The translations under genes and the position numbers were made by a program. 6,327 bases of DNA, from assembly GCA_030836705.1 (NCBI GenBank), contig JAUPLZ010000012.1, positions 1 to 6,327 on the forward strand. Direction: 5' to 3'. This DNA comes from Campylobacterota bacterium. GTDB taxonomy: Bacteria; Campylobacterota; Campylobacteria; Campylobacterales; SZUA-545. Below are positions 1 through 5,891 of this stretch, in pieces (positions within the stretch are counted from its first letter, which is position 1; every line of letters starts with the position of its first letter). Under the pieces are notes generated by a model. The model was not told the origin of the DNA, did no database searches, and saw nothing but the letters and a program-made list of their open reading frames with translations.

Positions 1-145
1 ATAAAAGCTCTTTCATATCAACACCAATAGAGCTAGATGCTATATCAAACATATTTTTTGCAACACCAGAACCCTCATAAAAACTCTTGCCCATTCCGAT
101 AGCTTGACTTCCTTGCCCAGGAAAAATAAAACCGACTCTTTTCAA
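1..145 (-). CDS. fabD: Malonyl-CoA:ACP transacylase, N-terminal part (runs off the left edge)
   Basis: FabD moves the malonyl group from CoA to acyl carrier protein, the entry step of type II fatty acid synthesis in the cytoplasm. Only the first 48 codons are present. They contain the family's N-terminal signature FIFPGQGSQAIGMGK (about residues 6-20), which forms one side of the active-site pocket; the catalytic GHSLGE serine motif would lie beyond the window. No ATG precedes the signature in frame. A TTG at 145-143 starts the protein as M-K-R-V-G and is preceded by AAAGG seven bases upstream, so I take TTG as the start. It lies 26 bases downstream of slyD on the same strand and is probably co-transcribed with it, as in Campylobacter. 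The product call is firm; the TTG start is likely but inferred. Confidence 0.93.
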   Translation of the reverse strand, partial: MKRVGFIFPGQGSQAIGMGKSFYEGSGVAKNMFDIASSSIGVDMKELL

Positions 146-152
146 TTATTAA

Positions 153-157
153 CCTTT
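153..157 (-). promoter_or_regulatory. Ribosome binding site that decides the fabD TTG start
   Basis: On the minus strand this reads AAAGG, with seven bases before the TTG at 145-143. No ATG or GTG is available in frame between this site and the conserved PGQGSQ motif, so the site supports TTG initiation. Confidence 0.6.
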
Positions 158-171
158 AATTCTCTAAAAAA

Positions 172-696
172 TTAATGACCGCAGCCACAACCGCCGTGAC
201 CTCTTTCACTGCCACAACATCCATCATCTTCTCTTGAAATTTGACCCGTCAAATCCTCTTCGGCATTTGGCTCTCTTAGTCCCAAAATTTTTATATCAAA
301 TAAAAGTTCTTTCCCTGCAAGCGGATGATTATAATCAACAATAGCCTCTGCATCATTAAAATCTCTTATTGTAACTTGTATAGTAGAGCCATCTTCAGCC
401 TGTCCATAAAGCGGCATTCCTACTTGAAGCTCTATTCCTGCAAATTGCTCAATCGGCACCTGTTGAATAGCCATCTCGTCAAACTCACCATAACCATCTT
501 TTGCGGCAACTATAACCTGCGCAGAATCATTTAGATTTAATTTTAGAATTTCTCTTTCAAGACCTGGAATTATGTGATTTCTTCCTGTTATAAATTCTAG
601 TGCCGGCTCACCTACATTTGAGTCCAAAATTTCACTTGTAGCTTTATCTCTTAGTTCATATTCTAGTGCTACTACCATATTATTTGCTATTGCCAT
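172..696 (-). CDS. slyD: SlyD-type FKBP peptidyl-prolyl cis-trans isomerase
   Basis: This is a cytoplasmic prolyl isomerase and chaperone of the SlyD branch of FKBPs; the family also binds nickel and helps hydrogenase maturation. The 174 residues start with the FKBP strand region (VVALEYELRD, about 8-17). ITGRNHIIPGLE follows at about 36-47. The insert-in-flap chaperone domain spans about 70-125. The FKBP core then resumes with DYNHPLAGKELLFDIKILGL (121-140), the SlyD hallmark segment. The tail (about 157-174) holds Cys160, Cys161, His167, Cys170, Cys172 and His174, a compact metal-binding end much shorter than the E. coli tail. The ATG start has GAAGGA five bases upstream. It is the first gene of a probable slyD-fabD unit and diverges from the HEAT-repeat gene. 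The family call is firm; the nickel role is inferred from the family. Confidence 0.95.
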   Translation of the reverse strand: MAIANNMVVALEYELRDKATSEILDSNVGEPALEFITGRNHIIPGLEREILKLNLNDSAQVIVAAKDGYGEFDEMAIQQVPIEQFAGIELQVGMPLYGQAEDGSTIQVTIRDFNDAEAIVDYNHPLAGKELLFDIKILGLREPNAEEDLTGQISREDDGCCGSERGHGGCGCGH

Positions 697-701
697 GTTT
701 T

Positions 702-707
702 TCCTTC
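702..707 (-). promoter_or_regulatory. Ribosome binding site of slyD
   Basis: The minus strand reads GAAGGA, five bases before the ATG at 696-694. It is one of the better Shine-Dalgarno matches in the window and confirms the start. Confidence 0.75.
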
Positions 708-727
708 ATATTTTTAAAGTTTGGTGA

Positions 728-736
728 ATACTAACA
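728..736 (-). promoter_or_regulatory. Candidate extended -10 promoter for slyD-fabD
   Basis: The minus strand reads TGTTAGTAT: an extended TG, one base, then TAGTAT (4 of 6 to TATAAT). It would start transcription near position 721, about 25 bases before the slyD ATG. There is no convincing -35 box, which is usual for the housekeeping sigma factor of Campylobacterota. Position and the lack of any upstream gene on this strand support it. It is a motif prediction only. Confidence 0.4.
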
Positions 737-748
737 TAAAACATCTTA

Positions 749-757
749 TGCTAAAAT
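749..757 (+). promoter_or_regulatory. Candidate extended -10 promoter for the HEAT-repeat/P-loop gene pair
   Basis: The plus strand reads TGCTAAAAT: an extended TG, one base, then TAAAAT (5 of 6 to TATAAT). Transcription would start near 764, about 40 bases before the TTG start at 804. No good -35 box is visible. The segment just upstream, CATCTTATG at 742-750, also occurs at the same spacing in the candidate pal promoter. The region where polymerase would sit overlaps that of the divergent slyD promoter. Confidence 0.5.
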
Positions 758-788
758 GGTCATATAGCTACAAAAAAAGAATGCAATT

Positions 789-795
789 AAAAAGG
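789..795 (+). promoter_or_regulatory. Ribosome binding site that decides the TTG start of the HEAT-repeat gene
   Basis: AAAAAGG lies eight bases before TTG at 804-806. The frame is open back to a TAG at 765-767 but contains no ATG or GTG upstream of 804. The ATG at 781 is in another frame and meets a stop after eight codons. Confidence 0.55.
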
Positions 796-803
796 CAAGC
801 GAG

Positions 804-1442
804 TTGAAACCAGAGGAATTTCTTACAAAACTTAACAAACTTCCCGAGGAGTCAAGAGGCTCTTTTTCTACAATTGTACTTTCACTTAGTAAAATTGCTG
901 CCGCCGAAGCTATAAGATCTATGCTAAAAGATAATAATTTTGCAGTCAGAGTAAACGCCATAAAAGCAATAAGAAAACATCAGTTAAAAATTTATGAAAA
1001 AGAACTGATGCAATCACTACTTGAAGACTCTTTTGAAATCAAAATAGCCGCCATAAAAACTATAGCAAGCTTTGGCGATTTTAAGCACTATAAACTATTA
1101 AAAGCATTTTATGACGAAAATCAACAGGCAAAGAGCGTAATACTTGATTCATTTTCTAACTACAGCGATAATGAGGAAGTGTATTATTTTATCCTATCGC
1201 AAATCACATCAAAAGATGAAAAAGTAATTCAAATAGTAAAAGAGTGGTTTAAAAAAGCTTTTGAGCATGATGTGCTTTTGCCATGGATTATAAATGCTTA
1301 TATTAGTGTACCTTTTGAAGCAAAAAGAGTTTTTGAAAAAACATTTTTAGAGTATCTGCCAAAATTATTTTATGATAATAGAGTCTCATACAGACTAAAA
1401 CTAAACTATCTTTTAAAAAAGAGAAATGATGGACTTGCATAG
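804..1442 (+). CDS. HEAT-repeat-like alpha-solenoid protein of unknown function
   Basis: I do not recognise a named family. The 212-residue product is almost entirely helical, with no signal peptide or membrane segment, so it should be cytoplasmic. At least two paired-helix units of HEAT type are visible. One is around residues 35-60 (DNNFAVRVNAIKAIRKH) and one around 66-92 (EDSFEIKIAAIKTIASFGD). Each has the acidic turn, the V/I-K/R-x-x-A-I-K-x-I core and a small break between helices. A third, weaker unit may span 97-121, and the rest (about 125-205) is helical without a clear repeat. HEAT arrays usually act as protein-binding scaffolds. Start is TTG with AAAAAGG eight bases upstream. The gene overlaps the next one by 17 bases, so the two are very likely translated as a pair, and a partner role for the P-loop protein is the natural inference. 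Base composition looks like that of its neighbours. Confidence 0.72.
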   Translation: MKPEEFLTKLNKLPEESRGSFSTIVLSLSKIAAAEAIRSMLKDNNFAVRVNAIKAIRKHQLKIYEKELMQSLLEDSFEIKIAAIKTIASFGDFKHYKLLKAFYDENQQAKSVILDSFSNYSDNEEVYYFILSQITSKDEKVIQIVKEWFKKAFEHDVLLPWIINAYISVPFEAKRVFEKTFLEYLPKLFYDNRVSYRLKLNYLLKKRNDGLA

Positions 1443-2307
1443 TATAAAAAATATTTTAGAGATAGGCTTTTCGTCAAATATGCCAATTTTACTTTTTGGC
1501 AGTCCCGAGATAGGAAAAACAGCATTTTGCAAACAAACATTTCCAAACTCAAAAGTCATTTTAAATTCAGATATTGACTTTAGCGGTCTTTCGATATTAA
1601 ACTCTATCACAAAAACAACAAAGATAATTATTTTTGAAAATCCAAGCGAAGAGACAATAAACAAGATAAAACCCGTTATTTTAAAAAAAACTATTTTTGG
1701 TGATGAGATAAACAATTTTTTTATAATAACGGCGCATAAAGATTTCAAAGAGTTAAATGGATTTATAAAGATAGAATTTACAAAACCAACGGTACAAGAA
1801 TGGCTTCATTGGGCTGAAAATTCAAATATTCATTCATTTGTAAAAAAACTTGTTCAAGAACATGGACTCTATGAAAAACTAAGACCGAAAGAGCTTGAAA
1901 ATATTTCAAAAATTTTAAATGCCAATATACCAAGTGAGCTTTTGGACACAATAGTCGGTCCATTGCTTGGAAGCAATAAAGAGCTGTTGGCAATCTTAAA
2001 AGAAGAATATGATGATTCTATAGAATTTCAAAAAGTAATATCGCTTGAAAATAAAGAGTTTATAAACAAATTAAAGCATACGAGCTCTAAAAATATTGAA
2101 AAATTCAATGAAGAACTTTTGCAGGAGTTAAAATTTGATGAGTCAATTATTACAAAAGAAAAAATAATCTCTTACCTCTCATCCACGGATGCCTCTAAGA
2201 GCTTAAAGCTTCTATGGGGTTTACTTGAAAATAAAGATAGTTTTGACTATTTAAATGAAATTTTATCAGATGAGCAGATAAGAAAAAAAATTGATTCTCT
2301 GCTTTAG
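1426..2307 (+). CDS. P-loop protein, probable diverged AAA_5/MoxR-like ATPase
   Basis: This is a 293-residue cytoplasmic protein with a full Walker A, GSPEIGKT (residues 25-32), after the hydrophobic strand PILLF. The expected Walker B strand is KIIIFEN (66-72), where the usual aspartate is replaced by Phe and only Glu71 remains. A sensor-1-like strand FIITAHKD follows at 99-106. KPTVQEWLHWA (120-130) and LRPKELENISKIL (152-164) resemble, from memory, the region after the core in MoxR/AAA_5 proteins, where a WLEWA-type segment and a P-R-x-W-E-x-x-S-x-I-L segment occur. No arginine finger is evident. The C-terminal 110 residues are charged and helical. ATG at 1426 is followed by a second ATG at 1429, which has slightly better spacing from AAGAG. 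The gene overlaps the HEAT-repeat gene by 17 bases and cpoB, tail to tail, by 4. The MoxR family assignment is inference; a nucleotide-binding P-loop is likely. Confidence 0.7.
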   Translation: MMDLHSIKNILEIGFSSNMPILLFGSPEIGKTAFCKQTFPNSKVILNSDIDFSGLSILNSITKTTKIIIFENPSEETINKIKPVILKKTIFGDEINNFFIITAHKDFKELNGFIKIEFTKPTVQEWLHWAENSNIHSFVKKLVQEHGLYEKLRPKELENISKILNANIPSELLDTIVGPLLGSNKELLAILKEEYDDSIEFQKVISLENKEFINKLKHTSSKNIEKFNEELLQELKFDESIITKEKIISYLSSTDASKSLKLLWGLLENKDSFDYLNEILSDEQIRKKIDSLL

Positions 2308-3227
2308 TTTTTCAACTCTTCCAATCTCTTTTTTGCAGATTCGACAAGATAGGCTTTTGGATATAGAGCGATAAGCGTTTCATAAAATTTTCTTGCCTCA
2401 TTAACATCGCCCATTTTTTGAAAAGAGGCTCCGGTATGAAAAAGCAAAGCATCCATATATGGCGCTTTGTCGTCCATTTTTGCACTATTCTTAAAAAAAA
2501 CAACCGCTTCTTTATATAGTCCATTAAAATAATTGATTTCGCCGATCAAAAACATAACTTCAGCTTTTTTATATTCACTGTTTTTTGCCAAAAACTCCAA
2601 GTCTTTTAAAGCCGCTTCATATTTTTTATTTTTAAAATTATCCTGCACATTTGCAAAAATCTCTTCGGGCTCTTTATTTTTTACTGTTTGTTTTGACCTT
2701 GCTTCTTCTATTTCATCAGTTTTTAATCCAGCTTTTTTGAAAATAGTTTTTAATTCGTCTTTACTTACATAGCTATTATTTATGTTTTCTATAAGAAGCG
2801 AAAGCTCTTTAATTGCCATTTTAATATTCTCGTTATTTTCGCTATTTTTTACTATTAACTCATTTATTAGAGCTGAATTTTTCTTTTGATCTTCTTCTAC
2901 TTTTTTTTGATAATCATTGTAAATTTTTAAATTGGACTCTACTTTAAAAAAATCTTTTTTCAAATCAGAAACAACCTCTGCATCACCCCTATTTAAGCCT
3001 TTGATTGCCTCAATAGTATTTTGAAGTTCAGAAATTGTGCTTTCCAGTAGAACTATTTTTGTTTTAAGCTCTCTGATTGTTTCTCTATTTTGAAAAATGT
3101 GTTTTTCTGTCTCCGTAAGACCATAAGGATTTCTGCTATCTAAATCTCCGGCTGAAAAAGCAGAAGGCTCAGAAGCAAAAAGCGTATAAGTAGCAACAAT
3201 GAAAAAAAGATATAAAAACTTATACAT
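2304..3227 (-). CDS. cpoB: CpoB/YbgF-like periplasmic Tol-Pal accessory protein
   Basis: CpoB (YbgF) works in the periplasm with TolA and Pal, coordinating outer membrane constriction with cell-wall synthesis at division. The 307-residue product opens with a signal peptide, cleavage predicted after Ala18 (TLFA|SEP). A long coiled-coil-prone region runs from about 42 to 150. A TPR-type domain covers about 187-305; examples are the units around YEAALKDLEFLAKNS and VNEARKFYETLIALYP. This is the coiled-coil-plus-TPR layout of the family, slightly longer than the E. coli protein because of the coiled-coil part. Its start codon shares one base with the pal stop (TAATG), no Shine-Dalgarno is seen, and translation is probably coupled to pal. 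It is the last gene of the tol cluster, matching Cj0114 in C. jejuni. The stop codon interlocks with that of the convergent P-loop gene. Confidence 0.87.
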   Translation of the reverse strand: MYKFLYLFFIVATYTLFASEPSAFSAGDLDSRNPYGLTETEKHIFQNRETIRELKTKIVLLESTISELQNTIEAIKGLNRGDAEVVSDLKKDFFKVESNLKIYNDYQKKVEEDQKKNSALINELIVKNSENNENIKMAIKELSLLIENINNSYVSKDELKTIFKKAGLKTDEIEEARSKQTVKNKEPEEIFANVQDNFKNKKYEAALKDLEFLAKNSEYKKAEVMFLIGEINYFNGLYKEAVVFFKNSAKMDDKAPYMDALLFHTGASFQKMGDVNEARKFYETLIALYPKAYLVESAKKRLEELKN

Positions 3228-3814
3228 TATTTAAAAATTCTAAACTCAACTCTTCTGTTTGACGACCAACATTTTTCAGTTTTTTCGTTGCACACCGGAT
3301 TGCTCTCGCCATAGCTTTTTAGTTTAAACATGTTTTTATCACTTCCTAACCCAATTAAAGTATCTTTAACCGTTTTCGCTCTTTTTAAACCAAGTGCATA
3401 ATTGTATTCATCAGTACCCCACTCATCGCAGTTACCTTCTAAAACCATAACTTTGTCTTTATATTTCTTTTTTATTAAACTTGACATATCCTCAACCACA
3501 GGTTGCATATCAGCTCTTATATTAAACTTATCGAAATCAAAATAAACGCTCTGTGTTTCAATATCGTCTTTTTTTATTTGACCATTTTTAATCTTTTGCC
3601 CATCTTCATCTGTGTCAATTAAACTCTCTTCTTCTATTTTTTTATCAGGAATAGTAGAGTCTGCTTCTTGCTCTTTTTTGGCATCATCAGGTTTTTCTTC
3701 AGCTTGCTCTACTTTTTTTTCATCTTTTGTAGGGTCCAAAGCTTGGGATTTATCGCCACATCCTGTCAAAAATAGTGCAATAATAAAAAATATAAAAAGT
3801 ATGCTTTTTTTCAA
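3227..3814 (-). CDS. pal: Peptidoglycan-associated outer membrane lipoprotein Pal (Omp18-like)
   Basis: Pal anchors the outer membrane to peptidoglycan and is the outer membrane end of the Tol system. The 195-residue precursor has a lipoprotein signal with lipobox LTGC, so Cys19 would be lipidated. A charged Lys/Glu/Asp linker fills about 21-85. The OmpA-like domain spans about 87-195: SVYFDFDKFNIR (89-100), then GNCDEWGTDEYNYALGLKRA (127-146) with the peptidoglycan-binding Asp and Arg, and NRRVEF near the end. Cys175 and Cys182 bracket a short loop, as I recall for Campylobacter Omp18, and could form a disulfide. Cys129 replaces the residue that is Ala or Thr in relatives. Start is TTG with GGAGG seven bases upstream; no ATG or GTG precedes the signal peptide. 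It is 51 bases downstream of tolB, with a candidate promoter of its own. Confidence 0.95.
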   Translation of the reverse strand: MKKSILFIFFIIALFLTGCGDKSQALDPTKDEKKVEQAEEKPDDAKKEQEADSTIPDKKIEEESLIDTDEDGQKIKNGQIKKDDIETQSVYFDFDKFNIRADMQPVVEDMSSLIKKKYKDKVMVLEGNCDEWGTDEYNYALGLKRAKTVKDTLIGLGSDKNMFKLKSYGESNPVCNEKTEKCWSSNRRVEFRIFK

Positions 3815-3821
3815 TATATAA

Positions 3822-3826
3822 CCTCC
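3822..3826 (-). promoter_or_regulatory. Strong ribosome binding site that decides the pal TTG start
   Basis: The minus strand reads GGAGG, seven bases before TTG at 3814-3812. It is the strongest Shine-Dalgarno sequence in the window and would offset the weak TTG initiation codon of an abundant lipoprotein. Confidence 0.8.
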
Positions 3827-3841
3827 AAAAATATTTTCAGA

Positions 3842-3850
3842 ATTGTATCA
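3842..3850 (-). promoter_or_regulatory. Candidate extended -10 promoter for pal-cpoB inside the tol cluster
   Basis: In the only sizeable gap of the cluster the minus strand reads TGATACAAT: an extended TG, one base, then TACAAT (5 of 6 to TATAAT). Transcription would start near 3835, about 20 bases before the pal start. The preceding nine bases, CATCTTATG (3849-3857), are identical to those before the -10 at 752-757, and the spacing to the -10 is the same. This suggests pal and cpoB can be transcribed independently of tolRAB, fitting the higher copy number of Pal. Prediction only. Confidence 0.45.
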
Positions 3851-3865
3851 TAAGATGCTTATAGA

Positions 3866-5128
3866 CTACCAATCAACAGCTTGCAATTTGCCTGTTTTTA
3901 ATGGAAACAAAAAACTCTTATTATAACCTAATCTTATAATACCCAATGCACTCTCATTTTTGTAGTTTTTGATATACAAAAGCGTATCCCCGTTTGGAGA
4001 AAATCTAGGAAAAAGATTTTTTCCGGTTGTGGTAAGCTGTCTTATATAATCTGTTTTTGTTGAAATCAAATATATATTAAAGGCGTTGTCGTCAAATTCG
4101 CTATTGGTATCTCTACTCACATACGCTATATAATTTTTATAGCTTGTGCAAAAATTATTATTTTTTCCCTTATAAACCATCTGCTCAACACTATTTCCTG
4201 TAAGTTTTTTAGAAAATATATTGGGCTTGCCAAGTCTATCCGATACAAAAACTATCGACTCTTCATCATCTAAAAAATTTCCATTCACATCTATGCTTTT
4301 TTCGGATGTTATTTTGTTTTGGGCTTTGGTTTGCAAATTGTACATATAAATATCCGGCTGATCTTCCGGTGCCATCGTAAGCAAAAGCCTATTTCCGTCT
4401 TCACTTACATCGCTACAGACCAACATACCATCAGATTGCGTGATTTTTTCTTTTTTTCCGGAATACAAATCTGCCTTATACAAAACAGGAGTACTATTTA
4501 AATTTGTATAAAAAAACTCTCTTTGTGAAGAATCTCGCCATTTTGGAAAAAGATTAAGACCGCTGTTAATAATTGATTGAGTAAATGTAAGAGAGTAATC
4601 ACCAATCATTATCTTGCTCTGCTTTGGGCTTGTGTTTACGGCAAAAATAACAAACTTCTCCATCCAGCTTAAATCTTCTATGTTTAGCATTTCTGCTATT
4701 TGAGCTATTAACTTATGAGATAAAAACGGATATCTCTCTTCACTAGACACTGAATATTTTTTGGTTAAAACTTTTTTGTTTGCCTTTATATCATACAAAT
4801 CAGCCATTAAGCTATATTTGGCATTATCTTTTAATGTTTTAAACTTCAGAAGATAGTCAATTTTATTTTCTCTGTATTGCAAAAGAGCTATATCGGCTTC
4901 AAACGAAGAAGGAAATTCAATATCGCTTACAAAAAAAACACCAGCGACTTTTAAGTCCGCTATAACCATTTTTTTCATTTTTTTTAAAAACTCACCATTT
5001 TTATCTGTTTCAGAATAACCCTCTACTGATATTTTTATACTATCTTTTGTTTCTTTTATGACATCAATTGTCGCATCCGAAGAAAAAAGAACTGCTTGCA
5101 ACATAAATATCAACAATAAAACTCTCAC
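3866..5128 (-). CDS. tolB: Tol-Pal system periplasmic beta-propeller protein TolB
   Basis: TolB is the soluble periplasmic shuttle that binds Pal and, through its N-terminus, TolA. The 420-residue product has a signal peptide (about 1-16, before SSDAT). An alpha/beta N-terminal domain follows at about 20-160, and a beta-propeller at about 185-400. Propeller blades show the TolB/WD40-like D-x-x-x-I-Y-x-x-x signature. Examples are NLFPKWRDS (192-200), SEDGNRLLLTMAPEDQPDIY (242-261), SIVFVSDRLGKPNIF (291-305) and NLFPRFSPNGDTLLYIKN (371-388). Length is close to the family norm of about 430. Start is GTG, one base after the tolA stop, with AAGGGAG four bases upstream (5133-5139) inside the tolA end, so translation is probably coupled. 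The protein ends in Val-Asp-Trp just before the gap to pal. Context and fold together make the call firm. Confidence 0.94.
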   Translation of the reverse strand: MRVLLLIFMLQAVLFSSDATIDVIKETKDSIKISVEGYSETDKNGEFLKKMKKMVIADLKVAGVFFVSDIEFPSSFEADIALLQYRENKIDYLLKFKTLKDNAKYSLMADLYDIKANKKVLTKKYSVSSEERYPFLSHKLIAQIAEMLNIEDLSWMEKFVIFAVNTSPKQSKIMIGDYSLTFTQSIINSGLNLFPKWRDSSQREFFYTNLNSTPVLYKADLYSGKKEKITQSDGMLVCSDVSEDGNRLLLTMAPEDQPDIYMYNLQTKAQNKITSEKSIDVNGNFLDDEESIVFVSDRLGKPNIFSKKLTGNSVEQMVYKGKNNNFCTSYKNYIAYVSRDTNSEFDDNAFNIYLISTKTDYIRQLTTTGKNLFPRFSPNGDTLLYIKNYKNESALGIIRLGYNKSFLFPLKTGKLQAVDW

Positions 5129-5129
5129 G

Positions 5130-5891
5130 CTACTCCCTTGTAATAAAATTTATCTCAACTTCAAGTTTTTTTTCTGGCTTAGGCAACCTAACTTTTTGTA
5201 ATTGTTCCATATGTTTTTTTAACATTGACAAAAACTCATCATCTCCCGCCACTCTTTTAACAAAATAATCAAACTCGCCATTTTTATCTATTTTAATAAC
5301 AACTGTAGCTGTCATACCTTTTTGATATGGTTTTGGACTCCAACCGTTTGAAACAGCCTCATATATCTTGTCAAAATACGCATCGCTTGCCCCATCTGAA
5401 AAAAAGACTGTTGCACCGGAATTGGAGCCACTATCTAGCTTTTCCAATCTTTGAATAATATTTTTTGTAAGCTTCGAGGAAGCACTTTTTTCCTCAGATA
5501 CTTCATTGGCTGTTGTTGATTTTGATTTTCTCCTGCTCTCTTGTGTTAGACTATCTTTAAAAAGGTTTTTCTCATCATAAGTTATATTAACATCATCAAA
5601 AAGATTTTTTATATTCTTTGCAATGTAAATTTGTTCCTCTTTTTTCGCAACAGTATCTTCAACTTTTTGCTCTTTTTCTAGTTCTTCTTTTTCGTTTTTT
5701 TGCTCTTTTTGCTTATAATCTTTTTTTTCTATATCAACTGAGGTAATATCAACGGCAACTTCTTGATTTTTGGTATTTATTTTTGGTGAATACTTAGTAG
5801 TTGTTATGTAGCCTACAATAAACGACAATAAAAATATGTAGGTGGCAACAGATACTACTGTCGAAATGGCAATATTTTTCTTTTTATCCAT
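5130..5891 (-). CDS. tolA: TolA-like energy transducer with TonB-type C-terminal domain
   Basis: TolA spans the periplasm from the inner membrane to TolB and Pal and is driven by TolQ/TolR. The 253-residue product has a short cytoplasmic start (MDKKKN) and one membrane helix at about 8-30. A Lys/Glu-rich linker at about 52-90 (KQKEQKNEKEELEKEQKVED) is followed by a less ordered stretch. The TonB/TolA C-terminal domain occupies about 165-253, with YFDKIYEAVSNGWSPKP (172-188), TATVVIKIDKNGEFDYFVKR (194-213) and EVEINFITRE at the end. The central region is much shorter than the long alanine-rich helix of E. coli TolA (421 residues). It overlaps tolR by 8 bases at its start and sits one base before tolB. 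No Shine-Dalgarno is clear, so coupling to tolR is likely. A TonB rather than TolA label is possible from the domain alone, but tolB and pal next door decide it. Confidence 0.88.
   Translation of the reverse strand: MDKKKNIAISTVVSVATYIFLLSFIVGYITTTKYSPKINTKNQEVAVDITSVDIEKKDYKQKEQKNEKEELEKEQKVEDTVAKKEEQIYIAKNIKNLFDDVNITYDEKNLFKDSLTQESRRKSKSTTANEVSEEKSASSKLTKNIIQRLEKLDSGSNSGATVFFSDGASDAYFDKIYEAVSNGWSPKPYQKGMTATVVIKIDKNGEFDYFVKRVAGDDEFLSMLKKHMEQLQKVRLPKPEKKLEVEINFITRE

Noticed and set aside
325..534. Open frame on the plus strand antisense to slyD (69 codons)
   Set aside because: It lies wholly inside the well-supported slyD gene and has no recognisable domain or good ribosome site. It is a reading-frame shadow.
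697..803. Riboswitch or small RNA in the divergent intergenic region
   Set aside because: The 107 bases are filled by two promoters and two ribosome sites. I see no stable hairpin or known aptamer core.
1683..1690. Runs of eight A or T (also 2283-2290 and 3713-3720) as phase-variable tracts
   Set aside because: Such tracts code for Lys-rich segments and are expected in DNA this AT-rich. None sits at a start or in a surface-variation gene with a visible frame break.
1413..1748. Minus-strand open frame of 111 codons opposite the P-loop gene
   Set aside because: It overlaps the Walker A coding region on the other strand. Its hydrophobic composition follows from the AT-rich antisense of Lys/Ile-rich codons.
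1426..2307. Possibility that the P-loop protein is DNA polymerase III delta' (HolB)
   Set aside because: It lacks the zinc-binding cysteines and SRC-type motif of clamp-loader subunits, and the WLHWA segment fits AAA_5/MoxR better. A profile search would settle it.
2312..2524. Same-strand out-of-frame open frame within the end of cpoB
   Set aside because: The cpoB frame there encodes clear TPR helices; the alternative frame has no domain.
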